Part shown: piece after piece, positions 16,277 to 25,844 of the stretch | Numbering within the stretch: position 1 is the first letter of the stretch | Layout of the letters: the number at the start of each line of letters is the position of its first letter | From: an uncultured SAR86 cluster bacterium | GTDB lineage: Bacteria > Pseudomonadota > Gammaproteobacteria > Magnimaribacterales > Magnimaribacteraceae | Direction: 5' to 3' | Length of the DNA: 42,346 nt | Assembly: GCA_938075195.1 (NCBI GenBank) | Contig: CALJGK010000002.1 | Location: 1 to 42,346 of the forward strand | Notes under the pieces: generated by a model | Seen by the model: the letters and a program-made list of their open reading frames with translations, nothing else | Databases searched by the model: none | What the model was told of the DNA's origin: nothing | Position numbers and translations under genes: made by a program

Positions 16277-19081
16277 ATGGGTAAAAGGAATAAGGAGTTA
16301 TCCAGCTTAAAACTATACGGTAGATTACTTTCTTATGTCTTGCCTTATATTCCTTTGTTTATATTAAGTATCTTAGGTTTTGCTATATATTCTGGCTCTC
16401 AAGTAGCGGCTACAGAATGGTTAAAAAGAGTTATAGATCACGTCAATAATCCAGTTGCCGATCTACGTTTAATACTTCCCTTGGCATTAATAGCAATAGC
16501 TTTCGTTAGAGGTTTAGGCTTCTTTGTTGGTAATTACCTCCTATCTTCGATTTCTAATCGATTGGTTCATAACATCAGAACAGAACTTTTTCGAAAGTTA
16601 ACCGTACTTCCCAGTTCTTATTATGACCTGCATAGCTCAGGTCATTTAATTTCAAGAATTACATTTAATGTAATGCAAGTGACTGGTGCAGCAACTAATG
16701 CATTAAAGATTTTCATAAGAGAAGGCCTGCTCGTGATCGGCTTGATCACATACCTAATGTTTTTAAATTGGAAACTTGCTCTTTTCCTTTTTATCGCTGC
16801 TCCTTTTATAGCTTTAATAGTTGGTGTTGCTGCCAAAAGATTAAGAAAGATAAGTGGAAAAATTCAAACAGCCATGGGAGATGTAACACATGTAGCATCT
16901 GAAACGATTAATGGATATGAGGAAGTTAAGTCCTTTGGTGGGGAAGAGTACGAAATAAAAAGATTTAATCTGGCAAGCGACAATAACAGAAAACAGAACC
17001 TAAAATTGGAGGCTACAAATTCTATTGCTTCCCCTTTAGTGCAGATGTTTGTATCAGCAGCTCTAGCACTCATAACTTGGTTAGCTTTAGATGCTTCTGT
17101 TGTTTCTGAAATGACACCTGGGACTTTCATTGCTTTTTTTAGTGCTGCCGGCATGCTTGCTAAACCTGTTAGACAGCTTTCTGAGATAAATAGTCAAATA
17201 CAAAAAGGTCTTGCTGCAGCCGAGGATATCTTTGATCAATTAGATGAAGAGCCAGAAAAGAATGAAGGTTTACATTCAGCTACAAGTATTGAAGGAAAGA
17301 TAAGTTTTGATTCTGTTTCTTTTTCTTACAAGGGACTTTCAAATAATGTTTTGAGTGATATAAATCTTCAAATAGAAGATGGTGAGTCTGTTGCTTTCGT
17401 CGGTAAATCTGGAGCAGGTAAAACAACTTTAATGAGTTTAATACCAAGATTTTATGATGATTTTGAGGGAGAAATTAAAGTTGATGACATCTCGTTAACT
17501 GATTACGACATAAAAAATCTTAGATCACATATAGCCCTGGTCAGCCAAAATATTACTCTTTTTAATGACACTATTGCCAACAACATAAACTACGGCGGCT
17601 CTGAAAGAAGCTTAGAAGAAATTAAGATAGCTGCGAAGAAAGCAAATGCTCATGAATTTATAGAAGCACTTCCTGATGGTTATGAAACAACGGCAGGCGA
17701 CGATGGGGTCTTGTTATCAGGAGGCCAGAGACAAAGAATAGCAATAGCAAGAGCGATCTTGAAAGATGCACCTATATTAATTCTTGATGAAGCTACATCT
17801 GCTCTTGATTCTGAATCAGAAAATTATATTCAAGAAGCGCTTCAAGAATTAACACGTAATAGGACCACTCTGGTTATAGCTCACAGATTATCAACGATTG
17901 AAAACTCGGACAAAATCGTAGTGCTAGAGCATGGAAAGATTGTTGAAGTTGGTAATCATGAAACACTCATTTCTCAGGATGGTAAATATGCAGAGTTGCA
18001 TAGAAATCAATTCAAAGATGACCCAACTCAAACGAAAGATAAAGACTTAATGCCAGAACTAGTAGAGCAGGATATTAATGATTTATCTTCTGTAAGTTTT
18101 ATTGAACAAAGCTGGTATCAAAATAAGTTATGGCTTTGGCTCTTATGGCCACTTTCGATCTTGACTAAATTTGCTGCTCAACGAAAAAGAGAAAGATTCA
18201 CCAACCAACCAAAATTATCGTGGAAACCAGATGTGCCTGTAATTGTTGTAGGTAATATTGTTGTGGGTGGCACAGGTAAAACACCTATGGTGATTTGGCT
18301 TACTAAGCTTTTAGAGAGTAGGGGATATAAGCCAGGTATCGTCTCTAGAGGCTATGGAGGGAATTCCTCAAAAAATCCAATAATTGTAGATAATGATACC
18401 TCAGTAAAACTCAGCGGTGATGAACCAATTATAATTTTTAAGAATACCTCTAGGCCGGTTTGTATATCTTCAAATAGGATTGCTGCCATAAGAAAATTAT
18501 TGCTTGATACGGACACGGACATTGTTATTAGCGATGATGGTTTACAGCACTATAAGATGGATAGAGACCTAGAGATTGTGATATTTGATGGAAACAGGGG
18601 AATAGGAAATGGATTATGTTTACCTGCTGGCCCATTACGAGAACCTCTTGAGCGTATAGAGGCAGCTGATTTCGTTGTGAGTTCTTCTAAGGTTGTAGAG
18701 CTGGACACTAAACACAATAAGTATTTAATGAATTATCAACCCATTGAATGGGCAAGAATAGTGGACAATAAAAGATTTAAGGCAAATGCGTGGCCTTTGT
18801 CAAAAAATGTTCATGCGGTAGCTGGGATAGGTAATCCAGCTAAATTTTATAAAACACTCTCTAGTTTAGGCTTAAACCCTATTCAGCATAGCTTTCCTGA
18901 TCATTATCAATTTCTTGAAGAGGATCTTGATTTTAATGATTCATTACCCATTATAATGACAGAGAAAGATGCTGTCAGATGCCTAGATATGGATAATAAG
19001 AATCTATGGTATTTATCCGTTGAAGCTAAGTTCGAAGACGAGGAGATTGCAGATAAAATTATAAATAAACTTGCGAAATAA
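16277..19081 (+). CDS. msbA-lpxK: Fused lipid A flippase (MsbA) and lipid A 4'-kinase (LpxK)
   Basis: A 934-residue single frame joining two consecutive lipid A enzymes. Residues 1 to about 580 are MsbA, the ABC exporter that flips lipid A-core: six membrane segments, Walker [10 protein letters not shown] at 376-384, signature LSGGQ at 480-484, Walker B ending Asp504-Glu505. Residues from about 603 are a full LpxK, the kinase that phosphorylates the 4' position of the disaccharide: an N-terminal membrane-associated helix (WLWLLWPLS), P-loop [12 protein letters not shown] at 659-670, then SRGYGG and DDGLQH at 753-758. A linker of about 25 polar residues ([11 protein letters not shown]...) joins them without a stop. 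ATG 18050 in the linker has no ribosome binding site. In most relatives these are two separate neighbouring genes. Both halves look intact. Confidence 0.93.
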   Translation: MGKRNKELSSLKLYGRLLSYVLPYIPLFILSILGFAIYSGSQVAATEWLKRVIDHVNNPVADLRLILPLALIAIAFVRGLGFFVGNYLLSSISNRLVHNIRTELFRKLTVLPSSYYDLHSSGHLISRITFNVMQVTGAATNALKIFIREGLLVIGLITYLMFLNWKLALFLFIAAPFIALIVGVAAKRLRKISGKIQTAMGDVTHVASETINGYEEVKSFGGEEYEIKRFNLASDNNRKQNLKLEATNSIASPLVQMFVSAALALITWLALDASVVSEMTPGTFIAFFSAAGMLAKPVRQLSEINSQIQKGLAAAEDIFDQLDEEPEKNEGLHSATSIEGKISFDSVSFSYKGLSNNVLSDINLQIEDGESVAFVGKSGAGKTTLMSLIPRFYDDFEGEIKVDDISLTDYDIKNLRSHIALVSQNITLFNDTIANNINYGGSERSLEEIKIAAKKANAHEFIEALPDGYETTAGDDGVLLSGGQRQRIAIARAILKDAPILILDEATSALDSESENYIQEALQELTRNRTTLVIAHRLSTIENSDKIVVLEHGKIVEVGNHETLISQDGKYAELHRNQFKDDPTQTKDKDLMPELVEQDINDLSSVSFIEQSWYQNKLWLWLLWPLSILTKFAAQRKRERFTNQPKLSWKPDVPVIVVGNIVVGGTGKTPMVIWLTKLLESRGYKPGIVSRGYGGNSSKNPIIVDNDTSVKLSGDEPIIIFKNTSRPVCISSNRIAAIRKLLLDTDTDIVISDDGLQHYKMDRDLEIVIFDGNRGIGNGLCLPAGPLREPLERIEAADFVVSSSKVVELDTKHNKYLMNYQPIEWARIVDNKRFKANAWPLSKNVHAVAGIGNPAKFYKTLSSLGLNPIQHSFPDHYQFLEEDLDFNDSLPIIMTEKDAVRCLDMDNKNLWYLSVEAKFEDEEIADKIINKLAK

Positions 19082-19083
19082 TA

Positions 19084-19260
19084 ATGATTAAAATTGATAA
19101 AAAACTTTTAGATATCCTAGTTTGTCCTGTATCTAAAGATTCTCTGGAGCAAATTGGTGATGAGCTTGTTTGTAAAACAAGTAAGCTTGCTTATCCTATT
19201 AAAGATGGTATCCCTGTGATGCTTCCTGAAGAGGCTAGAAATCTCTCTGATGAGCTTTAA
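19084..19260 (+). CDS. Trm112-family zinc-ribbon-like small protein
   Basis: A 58-residue protein of the Trm112/YcaR family, starting 2 bases after the kinase stop. It opens [16 protein letters not shown] and continues with a Cys in [21 protein letters not shown], the family pattern. In bacteria this gene sits between lpxK and kdsB, exactly as here, and related proteins act as small partners of methyltransferases. The usual CPxC zinc knuckle is only partly kept (CPVS then a single Cys), so zinc binding may be lost, as in many proteobacterial YcaR proteins. Its last 11 bases overlap the kdsB start. Confidence 0.88.
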   Translation: MIKIDKKLLDILVCPVSKDSLEQIGDELVCKTSKLAYPIKDGIPVMLPEEARNLSDEL

Positions 19261-19969
19261 GGTTCTTATTCCTGCAAGACTTGGCTCAACGAGGTTACCC
19301 GGCAAACCCCTAAAAGAAATTGAAGGTAAAACCTTAATCCAAAGAGTTGTAGGGCAGGTTAAAGAGAGTAAGGCTGATTCAATACACGTAGCTACAGATT
19401 CTCAAGAAATTATCGAACACTGTGATCTGAACGGAATAAAATCAGTCCTAACTAGCACCAATCATCAAACAGGTTCAGATAGACTTGCCGAAACTTGTGA
19501 CGTGCTTCAATTCATGGATGATGATATCGTTATTAATGTTCAAGGAGACGAACCTTTCATAGACCCAAAAGATATCGATAATTTAGCTAATCTTGCCGCA
19601 GAAAAGAACGCCAATATGGTCACTCTTTTTTCTGATTTAAAAGAAAATGATCTAAATGACCAAAATGTAGTAAAAATCTGGATAGGATCGAATGGTTTGG
19701 TTGAAGACTTTTCGAGAGAAGGAAATAAGTTAGATATAGCAAGAGCTAAAAAGCACCTTGGAATTTATGGATATAAAGCTGGTTTTTTAAGATCTTTTGT
19801 TTCCTGGCAACAAACACATAATGAAATTGAAAGGAATTTAGAGCAAATGAGGGCTATGGATAATGGAGAGATGATTTTTGCCACTGAATCAGTTGGTAAA
19901 TTCCATTTAGGAGTTGATACTGAAACTGACTTAAAAAGAGCAATTGAAATAGCTAGGCAAATTAAATGA
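19250..19969 (+). CDS. kdsB: CMP-Kdo synthetase
   Basis: A 239-residue 3-deoxy-manno-octulosonate cytidylyltransferase, which activates Kdo with CTP for transfer onto lipid A. The N-terminal nucleotide-binding signature [15 protein letters not shown] is exact, followed by the [10 protein letters not shown] segment and the HLGIYGYK and ETDLKRA motifs typical of KdsB. Length matches the family. The start ATG 19250 lies inside the end of the Trm112 gene and the stop overlaps murB by 4 bases, so it sits in a tightly coupled envelope operon. It supplies the Kdo step between the lipid A kinase upstream and the heptosyltransferase encoded elsewhere in the window. Confidence 0.97.
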   Translation: MSFKVLIPARLGSTRLPGKPLKEIEGKTLIQRVVGQVKESKADSIHVATDSQEIIEHCDLNGIKSVLTSTNHQTGSDRLAETCDVLQFMDDDIVINVQGDEPFIDPKDIDNLANLAAEKNANMVTLFSDLKENDLNDQNVVKIWIGSNGLVEDFSREGNKLDIARAKKHLGIYGYKAGFLRSFVSWQQTHNEIERNLEQMRAMDNGEMIFATESVGKFHLGVDTETDLKRAIEIARQIK

Positions 19970-20964
19970 AGTTTGTAGAACAGTATTCTTTATCAAACTT
20001 GAATGCTTTAAAAGTTAAAGAGAAGGCTAATTTCTTCTGTGAACTTACAAAAGAGAATGAACTAGTTGATATTGTAGAGTTTTCAAAAGTTAATAATTTA
20101 CCTATTATTTTGATAGGAGAAGGAACAAATATAGTACCAATAAATTCGATTGAAGGATTAGTGGTTAAAAATTCTTTAAAAGGAATTAAGGTTATTGATG
20201 AAGATACAACAGAGGTAGCTTCAGGTGAGAATTGGCATGATTTTGTAAAATGGACTCTTTTAAACAATAAATTTGGCTTGGAAAATCTAGCCTTAATACC
20301 AGGCACTGTTGGTGCTGGACCGATACAAAACATAGGAGCTTATGGGTCTGAAATATCAAGTTCAATAAAAAAAGTTTTAGTTTTCAATGTTGATACTAAT
20401 GATTATGAAACTCTAACAAATGAGCAATGTGAATTTGGCTACAGAACTAGTGTCTTTCAAGAAAGGCGAGAACTACTAATTTTATCTGTAACTTTCACTA
20501 CAAGCTCTCATGCTAAAGTTAATACATCCTATCAGTCGTTAAAAGATGAGATCCACTTACAGGGACTGAATGATTCTAGTATAAGTCCAAAAAAAGTCTT
20601 TGATTTAGTGGTTGATGTTAGAAAGCGTGTCCTACCTGACCACCATGTCTATCCTAATGTGGGTAGTTTCTTTAAGAATGTTTTAATCAATAAAAAAGAT
20701 ATTGATACTTTAAATTTAGATGCAGAAATTCCTACATATGATGTTGGCGATTCAATAAAAATACCCTCTGCATACCTTTTAGAGAAACTTGGATGGAAAG
20801 GAAAAAAAAAGGGGGATGTAGGTATGTCGGCCCAACATTCACTAGTCTTAGTTTCCTATGAGCAAGTTACAGGTAATGAAATTTTAAGTTTTGCAAACGA
20901 AGTCATAAATGATGTGCATTTGAAAACTAATATTAAATTAGAAATTGAACCAACTTTATTGTGA
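19966..20964 (+). CDS. murB: UDP-N-acetylenolpyruvoylglucosamine reductase
   Basis: A 332-residue FAD enzyme that reduces UDP-GlcNAc-enolpyruvate to UDP-MurNAc in peptidoglycan synthesis. FAD-binding segments IGEGTNIV and LALIPGTVGAGPIQNIGAYG are present. The type I MurB motif FGYRTSVFQE is complete, and the catalytic serine is Ser234 in NVGSFFKN, with a conserved Glu near the C-terminus (KLEIEPTLL). The longer form with the YRxSxFQ motif is the type I enzyme of Gammaproteobacteria. It overlaps kdsB by 4 bases and the exporter gene by 4 bases. A possible tyrosine/threonine variation around the motif is within family range. Confidence 0.96.
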   Translation: MKFVEQYSLSNLNALKVKEKANFFCELTKENELVDIVEFSKVNNLPIILIGEGTNIVPINSIEGLVVKNSLKGIKVIDEDTTEVASGENWHDFVKWTLLNNKFGLENLALIPGTVGAGPIQNIGAYGSEISSSIKKVLVFNVDTNDYETLTNEQCEFGYRTSVFQERRELLILSVTFTTSSHAKVNTSYQSLKDEIHLQGLNDSSISPKKVFDLVVDVRKRVLPDHHVYPNVGSFFKNVLINKKDIDTLNLDAEIPTYDVGDSIKIPSAYLLEKLGWKGKKKGDVGMSAQHSLVLVSYEQVTGNEILSFANEVINDVHLKTNIKLEIEPTLL

Positions 20965-21569
20965 CTGAATTTATAACCGTAGTTTTTCTTCATATGTTCG
21001 CTGTTATGAGCCCAGGCCCTGACTTTTTTTTAATCACAAGACAAAGCTTGCGCCATGGAAGGAATGTAACGATTTGGACTGCATTTGGAATTGGATCAGG
21101 AATTCTTTTCCATTCGATTCTTGCTATTACAGGTATTGTTCTTTTAATCACTTCAAATGAATTTTATTTATCCATTCTTAAATATATCTGTTCTGGTTAC
21201 CTCTTGTATTTAGGAGTTTCCTCTGTAATGAGAACTTCTAGTTTTGAATATAGTCCTAACGGCAGTAAGTGGTCAAATACTAATGGCTTCGTGGTTGGTT
21301 TAATAACTAATATTACTAACATCAAAGCATTGTTATTTTTTATTACTTTATTTGGAGTAGTTTTAAATACCGATAATACTGAAAGACTAATTATTTATGG
21401 TCTTTATATGGCTTTAGCTACTTTCATTTGGTTTTCTTTTATTGGCTATGTTTTTACAAGTCAGGTATTTAAAAGTAGATTTATTAAATTCTTTGGTTAT
21501 TTTGAGAAGGGCTTGGGATTGATCTTAGTTATAATTGCAATGCAGTTAATAATATCTGAATACTTATAA
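20961..21569 (+). CDS. LysE/RhtB-family amino-acid exporter
   Basis: A 202-residue inner-membrane exporter with about six hydrophobic segments. The family signature near the N-terminus is plain: FAVMSPGPDFFLITRQSLRHGR, given here only in part as MSPGPDFFLITRQSL. These proteins export amino acids such as homoserine, threonine or leucine, or quorum-type lactones; which one cannot be told. The start codon is GTG 20961, overlapping the murB stop by 4 bases (GTGA). It rides at the end of the envelope operon but has no evident link to wall synthesis. Confidence 0.9.
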   Translation: MTEFITVVFLHMFAVMSPGPDFFLITRQSLRHGRNVTIWTAFGIGSGILFHSILAITGIVLLITSNEFYLSILKYICSGYLLYLGVSSVMRTSSFEYSPNGSKWSNTNGFVVGLITNITNIKALLFFITLFGVVLNTDNTERLIIYGLYMALATFIWFSFIGYVFTSQVFKSRFIKFFGYFEKGLGLILVIIAMQLIISEYL

Positions 21570-21571
21570 AA

Positions 21572-22114
21572 ATGAGCAACAATTCTTTATCATCAATTTT
21601 TACAGAACTATCAAAATTAGACGAGGACAGCTATCCGCCAGTTGAAGATTGGAATCCTCCCTTATGTGAAAATGTCCATATGAAAATAGATAGGGCAGGA
21701 AAATGGTATTTCATGAATTCACCCATAGGAAGAGAAAGGATGGTTAAGCTGTTTAGCAGAGTCCTCAGGCTAGATGGAGATGAATATTTTTTAGTTACGC
21801 CTATTGAAAAAATTAAAATAGAAGTGGAAGACAAGCCATTTCTGATTACTGATTTTGATATCCAGGAGGTTGAGAATAATCAAGTCATCACTTTTAAAAC
21901 CAATACTGACGAATTGTTTGAATTAAACGATAGTCATCCCCTTAGAGTGGAAATAAATAAAAATTCAAGTGAACCATCTCCTTACATCGTAGTGAGAAAA
22001 AATCTAGAAGGATTAATATCAAGAAATGTCTTCTATAAGTTAATTGATCTATGTGAAGAGGTGGATGGTCAGCATGGAATTTATAGTCATAAAATATTCT
22101 ACAAACTAGACTGA
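21572..22114 (+). CDS. DUF1285 family protein
   Basis: A 180-residue protein matching the DUF1285 pattern: PPVEDWNPPLCENVHMKI near the N-terminus, then GRERMVKLFSRVLRLDGDEYFLVTP. These proteins are soluble and beta-rich, with no assigned reaction; the family is widespread in Gammaproteobacteria and Alphaproteobacteria. No signal peptide or membrane segment is visible. It begins 2 bases after the exporter stop, so it is the last gene of the operon, which converges on the candidate small RNA and its terminator. The family assignment rests on remembered sequence pattern. Confidence 0.78.
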   Translation: MSNNSLSSIFTELSKLDEDSYPPVEDWNPPLCENVHMKIDRAGKWYFMNSPIGRERMVKLFSRVLRLDGDEYFLVTPIEKIKIEVEDKPFLITDFDIQEVENNQVITFKTNTDELFELNDSHPLRVEINKNSSEPSPYIVVRKNLEGLISRNVFYKLIDLCEEVDGQHGIYSHKIFYKLD

Positions 22115-22141
22115 CAAAAAAAAACAGAGCTTATGCTCTGT
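22115..22141 (-). terminator. Rho-independent terminator
   Basis: On the minus strand, ACAGAGC (22141-22135), loop ATAA, GCTCTGT (22130-22124) form a perfect 7-bp stem directly followed by a run of nine T residues (22123-22115). The T-run lies only on this side, so it serves minus-strand transcripts: the candidate small RNA and any read-through from the ETF-QO gene. Confidence 0.85.
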
Positions 22142-22333
22142 CTTAGTTCGAGTTCGAAAGCGTCTAAACTGAGATTTTGTTTAGCTCCTTGATTAATTTC
22201 TCTTTTAATCTTGGTGGTCTAAAAAACTTTTTTTGCTAGCTGTTTTCTAGAGCTTTCACTTTTCGTTCTCTAACCTATCTTTCTCTCTCTTTCTTCGTCT
22301 CGAGTTGGTTCTAAGTCGGTCTGATAGGTAACA
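22115..22333 (-). ncRNA. Candidate structured small RNA, about 215 nt
   Basis: A 319-base region has no ATG-led ORF of note on the minus strand, yet reads like a small RNA gene: a TATAAT box at 22345-22340, a start near 22333 and a perfect terminator at its end. Nested pairings close the molecule: 22311-22315 with 22142-22146, 22299-22302 with 22149-22152 and 22289-22293 with 22156-22160. Inside are three hairpins: 22268-22272/22248-22252, 22205-22210/22191-22196 and 22179-22184/22164-22169. The 5' part is purine-rich. An interrupted long closing helix recalls 6S RNA, but the inner branches do not match it clearly, and I do not recognise a known family. A 3' UTR-derived RNA of the upstream ETF-QO gene is the alternative. 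Confidence 0.5.
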
Positions 22334-22339
22334 ATGTAT

Positions 22340-22345
22340 ATTATA
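22340..22345 (-). promoter_or_regulatory. -10 box of the candidate small RNA
   Basis: A consensus TATAAT on the minus strand in the gap downstream of the ETF-QO gene. A TTGCAA lies upstream, but at 14 bases, shorter than ideal. The -10 box therefore stands on its own as evidence, with the terminator 200 bases further as support. Confidence 0.45.
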
Positions 22346-22433
22346 GTCTTTTATTTTTTTTGCAACTCTTTTTAACTAAAAAAGTAAAATAAATCAGCAT
22401 TATTTAAGTAAATATCTTAAGTAATTGTTTCTA

Positions 22434-24083
22434 TTACATATTTGGATAATTTGGACCACCAGAACCTTCAGGTGTTACCCAATTAATGTTCTGAGAGGGG
22501 TCTTTGATATCACAAGTTTTACAATGCACACAGTTTTGAGCATTAATTTGAAATTTCTTTTCACCATCTTTTTCTACTATCTCGTAGACACCTGCCGGGC
22601 AATACCTCTGAGCTGGCTCGTCATATTTGGGCAAGTTTACTAGCAGGGGAATAGAAGGATCAGTTAATACAAGATGACATGGCTGATCTTCTTCATGATT
22701 AGTATTTGAAAGAAAGACAGAAGATAGCTTATCAAAACTCAAAATACCATCTGGTTTGGGATATTCAATTTTTGGCATTTTTGAGGACTCTTTCAAGCAT
22801 TCATGATCGGGAGTGTCATGATGAAGCGTAAAAGGTAGTTTACCTCTAAAAATAAGTTGATCTGCTCCCGCTAGAGCGACTCCAAGTAGAGTTCCATATT
22901 TATGAATAAAAGGTAGGAAATTTCTAGCAGTATGTAATTCTTTTTCTAACCAAGAAGCCTTTAGATTAGAAGAAAGAGTTGACACATCATCCCTCGGTTC
23001 TTCTTTGCAAAATTCTTCGAATAGGCTTTCAGCCGCAATCATTCCAGATTTCATTGCTGTATGAGTTCCTTTAATTCTAGGAAAATTCATCGTGCCGGCA
23101 TCGTCGCCTACTAACATGCCACCAGGGAAATGCATCTTTGGCATGGATTGATGACCACCTTTTATTAATGCTCTAGCGCCATAAGCGGTCCGCGTAGCAC
23201 CTTTAAGATATTTTTGAATAGAGCTATGGTGCTTCCATTGCTGAAACTCATCAAAAGGACTGATAGAAGGATTGTCGTAATCAAGAGGAACTATGTAGCC
23301 AAGGAATACCTGGTTATTTTCACCATGATATAGATAGGAGCCGGAAAGTACTCCCTTTGCAGCAGGCCACCCCATAGTATGGACAACTAGTCCTTCTTCG
23401 TGGAGTTCAGGGTCTAAATCCCATACTTCCTTAAAGCCTATGCCGTAGTGCTGGGGATCACTGTCTGCATCAAGATTAAACTGTTTGATTGCTTGCTTCC
23501 CCAAATGTCCTCTACATCCCTCTGAGAGGATAGTGTATTTTGCTAGCAGATTGATACCCGGTTCAAAAGATGGCTTTTTTTCACCTGCTTCATTAATTCC
23601 CATATCTCCTGTAGAGATACCCACAACTTTACCATTATCATAAATTAATTCAGAAGCTGTAAAACCTGGAAAAATATCTATCTCTAGGCCTTCTGCATAT
23701 TCGGCCATCCATCTGCAGAAATTAGCTAAGCTCATGATGTAGTTTCCATGATTCTTGAACGTCGTTGCAAATAAAGTCGGGATAGAGAAATTAAAATTCT
23801 CGTTAAGTAAATATCTAACTGAATCTTTCTTTACAGGTGAATTTAATGGAGCTTTGAGTTCTTTCCAGTCTGGAATCAATTCATTAAGTGCTTTAGGATC
23901 AAAAACATTACCAGAAAGTATATGAGCTCCTACCTCTGATCCTTTTTCAACAACACAAATAGAAATCTCTTTAGATTGCTCATTTGCTAGCTGTTTAAGC
24001 CGAATTGCTGTAGATAATCCCGCCGGTCCGGCACCAACTACGACAACATCATACTCCATCGATTCTCTTTCTATATTTTCCAT
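22434..24083 (-). CDS. Electron-transfer flavoprotein-ubiquinone oxidoreductase
   Basis: A 549-residue inner-membrane-associated flavoprotein that takes electrons from reduced ETF and passes them to ubiquinone. The N-terminal FAD loop is [17 protein letters not shown]. The 4Fe-4S ligands are Cys495, Cys518, Cys521 and Cys524 in YCPAGVY and [13 protein letters not shown], and the protein ends in the family-typical GPNYPNM. Two starts are possible, ATG 24083 and ATG 24059, eight codons apart. It is divergent from etfBA, 78 bases away, an arrangement that keeps the donor and its quinone reductase under shared control. It completes the electron route from the acyl-CoA dehydrogenases at 36584-38907. 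Confidence 0.96.
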   Translation of the reverse strand: MENIERESMEYDVVVVGAGPAGLSTAIRLKQLANEQSKEISICVVEKGSEVGAHILSGNVFDPKALNELIPDWKELKAPLNSPVKKDSVRYLLNENFNFSIPTLFATTFKNHGNYIMSLANFCRWMAEYAEGLEIDIFPGFTASELIYDNGKVVGISTGDMGINEAGEKKPSFEPGINLLAKYTILSEGCRGHLGKQAIKQFNLDADSDPQHYGIGFKEVWDLDPELHEEGLVVHTMGWPAAKGVLSGSYLYHGENNQVFLGYIVPLDYDNPSISPFDEFQQWKHHSSIQKYLKGATRTAYGARALIKGGHQSMPKMHFPGGMLVGDDAGTMNFPRIKGTHTAMKSGMIAAESLFEEFCKEEPRDDVSTLSSNLKASWLEKELHTARNFLPFIHKYGTLLGVALAGADQLIFRGKLPFTLHHDTPDHECLKESSKMPKIEYPKPDGILSFDKLSSVFLSNTNHEEDQPCHLVLTDPSIPLLVNLPKYDEPAQRYCPAGVYEIVEKDGEKKFQINAQNCVHCKTCDIKDPSQNINWVTPEGSGGPNYPNM

Positions 24084-24161
24084 ACTTTTTATTTATTTGT
24101 ATTGAGAGGGGCAGCAGTTATAGAATACGCACTTGAATTTTACCATAGAAGGAAAAATAAT

Positions 24162-24914
24162 ATGAAGATTCTCGTACCAATAAAAAGAGTTGTAGATTAC
24201 AACGTTAAAGTTAGAGCTAAATCTGATGAAAGTGGTCCTGATCTAAGCAATGCCAAGATGGCAATAAATCCATTTTGTGAAATAGCTATTGAAGAGGCTG
24301 TTAGGTTAAAAGAAGCAGGCAAGGCAGAAGAAGTCATTGCTGTTTCTGTGGGCGATGCTACTTCACAAGAACAACTAAGAACTTGTTTAGCGTTAGGAGC
24401 AGATAGAGCTATTCTAGTTGAAACTTCTGAGGCAGTGGAGCCATTAGGAATTGCGAAAGCTTTAAAAGAAGTGGTTGCAAAGGAAAGTCCTGATTTAATA
24501 ATACTTGGTAAGCAAGCCATTGATGGTGATGCTAATCAAACGGGCCAAATGCTGGCTGCAATGCTAGATGCACCTCAGGGTACATTCGCTTCTGAAGTAG
24601 ATATAAAAGATGGAAAAGTAGAGGTGACTAGAGAGGTAGATGGTGGATTGCAAACTCTCTTGCTTGACCTCCCGGCTATTGTAACTACTGATCTAAGGCT
24701 AAATGAACCAAGGTATGCTTCTTTGCCCAATATTATGAAAGCTAAAAAGAAACCCTTAGAAACTCTGCAGTCAACAGAATTAGGATTAGACTTAACGCCA
24801 AGGCAAAATACCTTAAAAGTTAGTCCGCCTCCAGAAAGAGCAGCAGGAATAATGGTTGAGAGTATTGACCAATTAGTGGATAAATTAAAAAATGAAGCAA
24901 AGGTGATTTCATGA
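24162..24914 (+). CDS. etfB: Electron-transfer flavoprotein beta subunit
   Basis: A 250-residue subunit of the ETF heterodimer that accepts electrons from acyl-CoA and related dehydrogenases. The start is placed at ATG 24162 because it is preceded by AAGGA at good spacing and gives the family opening [18 protein letters not shown]; an upstream in-frame start at 24102 would add 20 unrelated residues. The AMP/FAD-binding region includes [17 protein letters not shown], and the recognition-loop segment for partner dehydrogenases ([21 protein letters not shown] in part: [18 protein letters not shown]) is intact. It overlaps etfA by 4 bases. Confidence 0.97.
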   Translation: MKILVPIKRVVDYNVKVRAKSDESGPDLSNAKMAINPFCEIAIEEAVRLKEAGKAEEVIAVSVGDATSQEQLRTCLALGADRAILVETSEAVEPLGIAKALKEVVAKESPDLIILGKQAIDGDANQTGQMLAAMLDAPQGTFASEVDIKDGKVEVTREVDGGLQTLLLDLPAIVTTDLRLNEPRYASLPNIMKAKKKPLETLQSTELGLDLTPRQNTLKVSPPPERAAGIMVESIDQLVDKLKNEAKVIS

Positions 24915-25840
24915 GTATATTAGTTATAGCAGAACACGATAATTCTGAATTAAAAGTAGCAACTCTTAATGCAGTTGCAGCAGGAATGGAAATAGGTGGA
25001 GATATTGACATCTTAATCGCTGGATCAGATTGTGATTCAGTTGCAGACGCGGCATCTCAAATTCCAGGTATCAATCAAATTTTATTAGCCAATAAAGAAA
25101 GCTATAAAAACGCATTAGCAGAAAATATAGGAAACCTAGTAGTTGAGCTTGCAGATGGTTATTCTCATATAATTACACCGGCAACGACAAATGGGAAAAA
25201 TTTCATGCCTAGAGTAGCTGCCAAATTGGATGTCTCACAAGTCTCTGATATCAGCGCTGTTGTTTCTGAAGATACCTTCGAAAGACCAATATATGCAGGA
25301 AATTGTATCGCAACTGTTCAAAGCACAGATTCTGTCAAAGTTATAACAGTTAGAACAACAGGCTTTGATGCATGTGCGTCAACTGGAGGTAGTGCAACTA
25401 TTACACAAGTTGATAACGATGCAGATGCTGCCATATCATCATTCATCAAAGAAGAGATTGCAGAATCTGATAGACCAGAGCTTACGGCAGCTGATGTTGT
25501 TATATCCGGCGGTCGAGGAATGCAAAATGGAGATAATTTCAGTTTATTGAATGGTATTGCAGACAAATTAGGGGCGGCTATAGGTGCTTCGAGAGCAGCA
25601 GTGGATTCTGGATTTGTTCCTAATGATATGCAAGTTGGCCAAACTGGAAAGATTGTTGCACCTGATTTATATATTGCTGTTGGTATTTCTGGTGCCATTC
25701 AGCATCTCGCGGGAATGAAAGACAGTAAAGTCATAGTGGCAATCAATAAAGACGAAGAAGCGCCCATATTCCAAGTAGCAGATTATGGATTAGTTGCTGA
25801 TTTATTTGATGCTCTTCCCGAGCTTGAAGCCAAGTTATAG
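24911..25840 (+). CDS. etfA: Electron-transfer flavoprotein alpha subunit
   Basis: A 309-residue partner of EtfB, carrying the FAD. The C-terminal half has the FAD-binding signature: [46 protein letters not shown] and [12 protein letters not shown]. The N-terminal half is the Rossmann-like domain shared with EtfB. It starts by ATGA overlap with etfB. The stop codon is only 4 bases from the stop of the converging trmA gene, and a strong hairpin right after it lies within trmA coding sequence. That hairpin may end or stabilise the etfBA message. Confidence 0.97.
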   Translation: MSILVIAEHDNSELKVATLNAVAAGMEIGGDIDILIAGSDCDSVADAASQIPGINQILLANKESYKNALAENIGNLVVELADGYSHIITPATTNGKNFMPRVAAKLDVSQVSDISAVVSEDTFERPIYAGNCIATVQSTDSVKVITVRTTGFDACASTGGSATITQVDNDADAAISSFIKEEIAESDRPELTAADVVISGGRGMQNGDNFSLLNGIADKLGAAIGASRAAVDSGFVPNDMQVGQTGKIVAPDLYIAVGISGAIQHLAGMKDSKVIVAINKDEEAPIFQVADYGLVADLFDALPELEAKL

Positions 25841-25844
25841 ATAT

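Noticed and set aside
18050-18052. ATG in the MsbA-LpxK linker as a separate LpxK start
   Set aside because: No ribosome binding site, no stop codon between the two parts, and the frame is continuous.
24102-24161. Upstream in-frame start for etfB adding 20 residues
   Set aside because: The added residues are not family-like, and AAGGA supports ATG 24162.
25318-25698. Open frame of 126 codons antisense to etfA
   Set aside because: It lies fully within a strongly supported gene, and its composition mirrors the etfA codons; a shadow frame.
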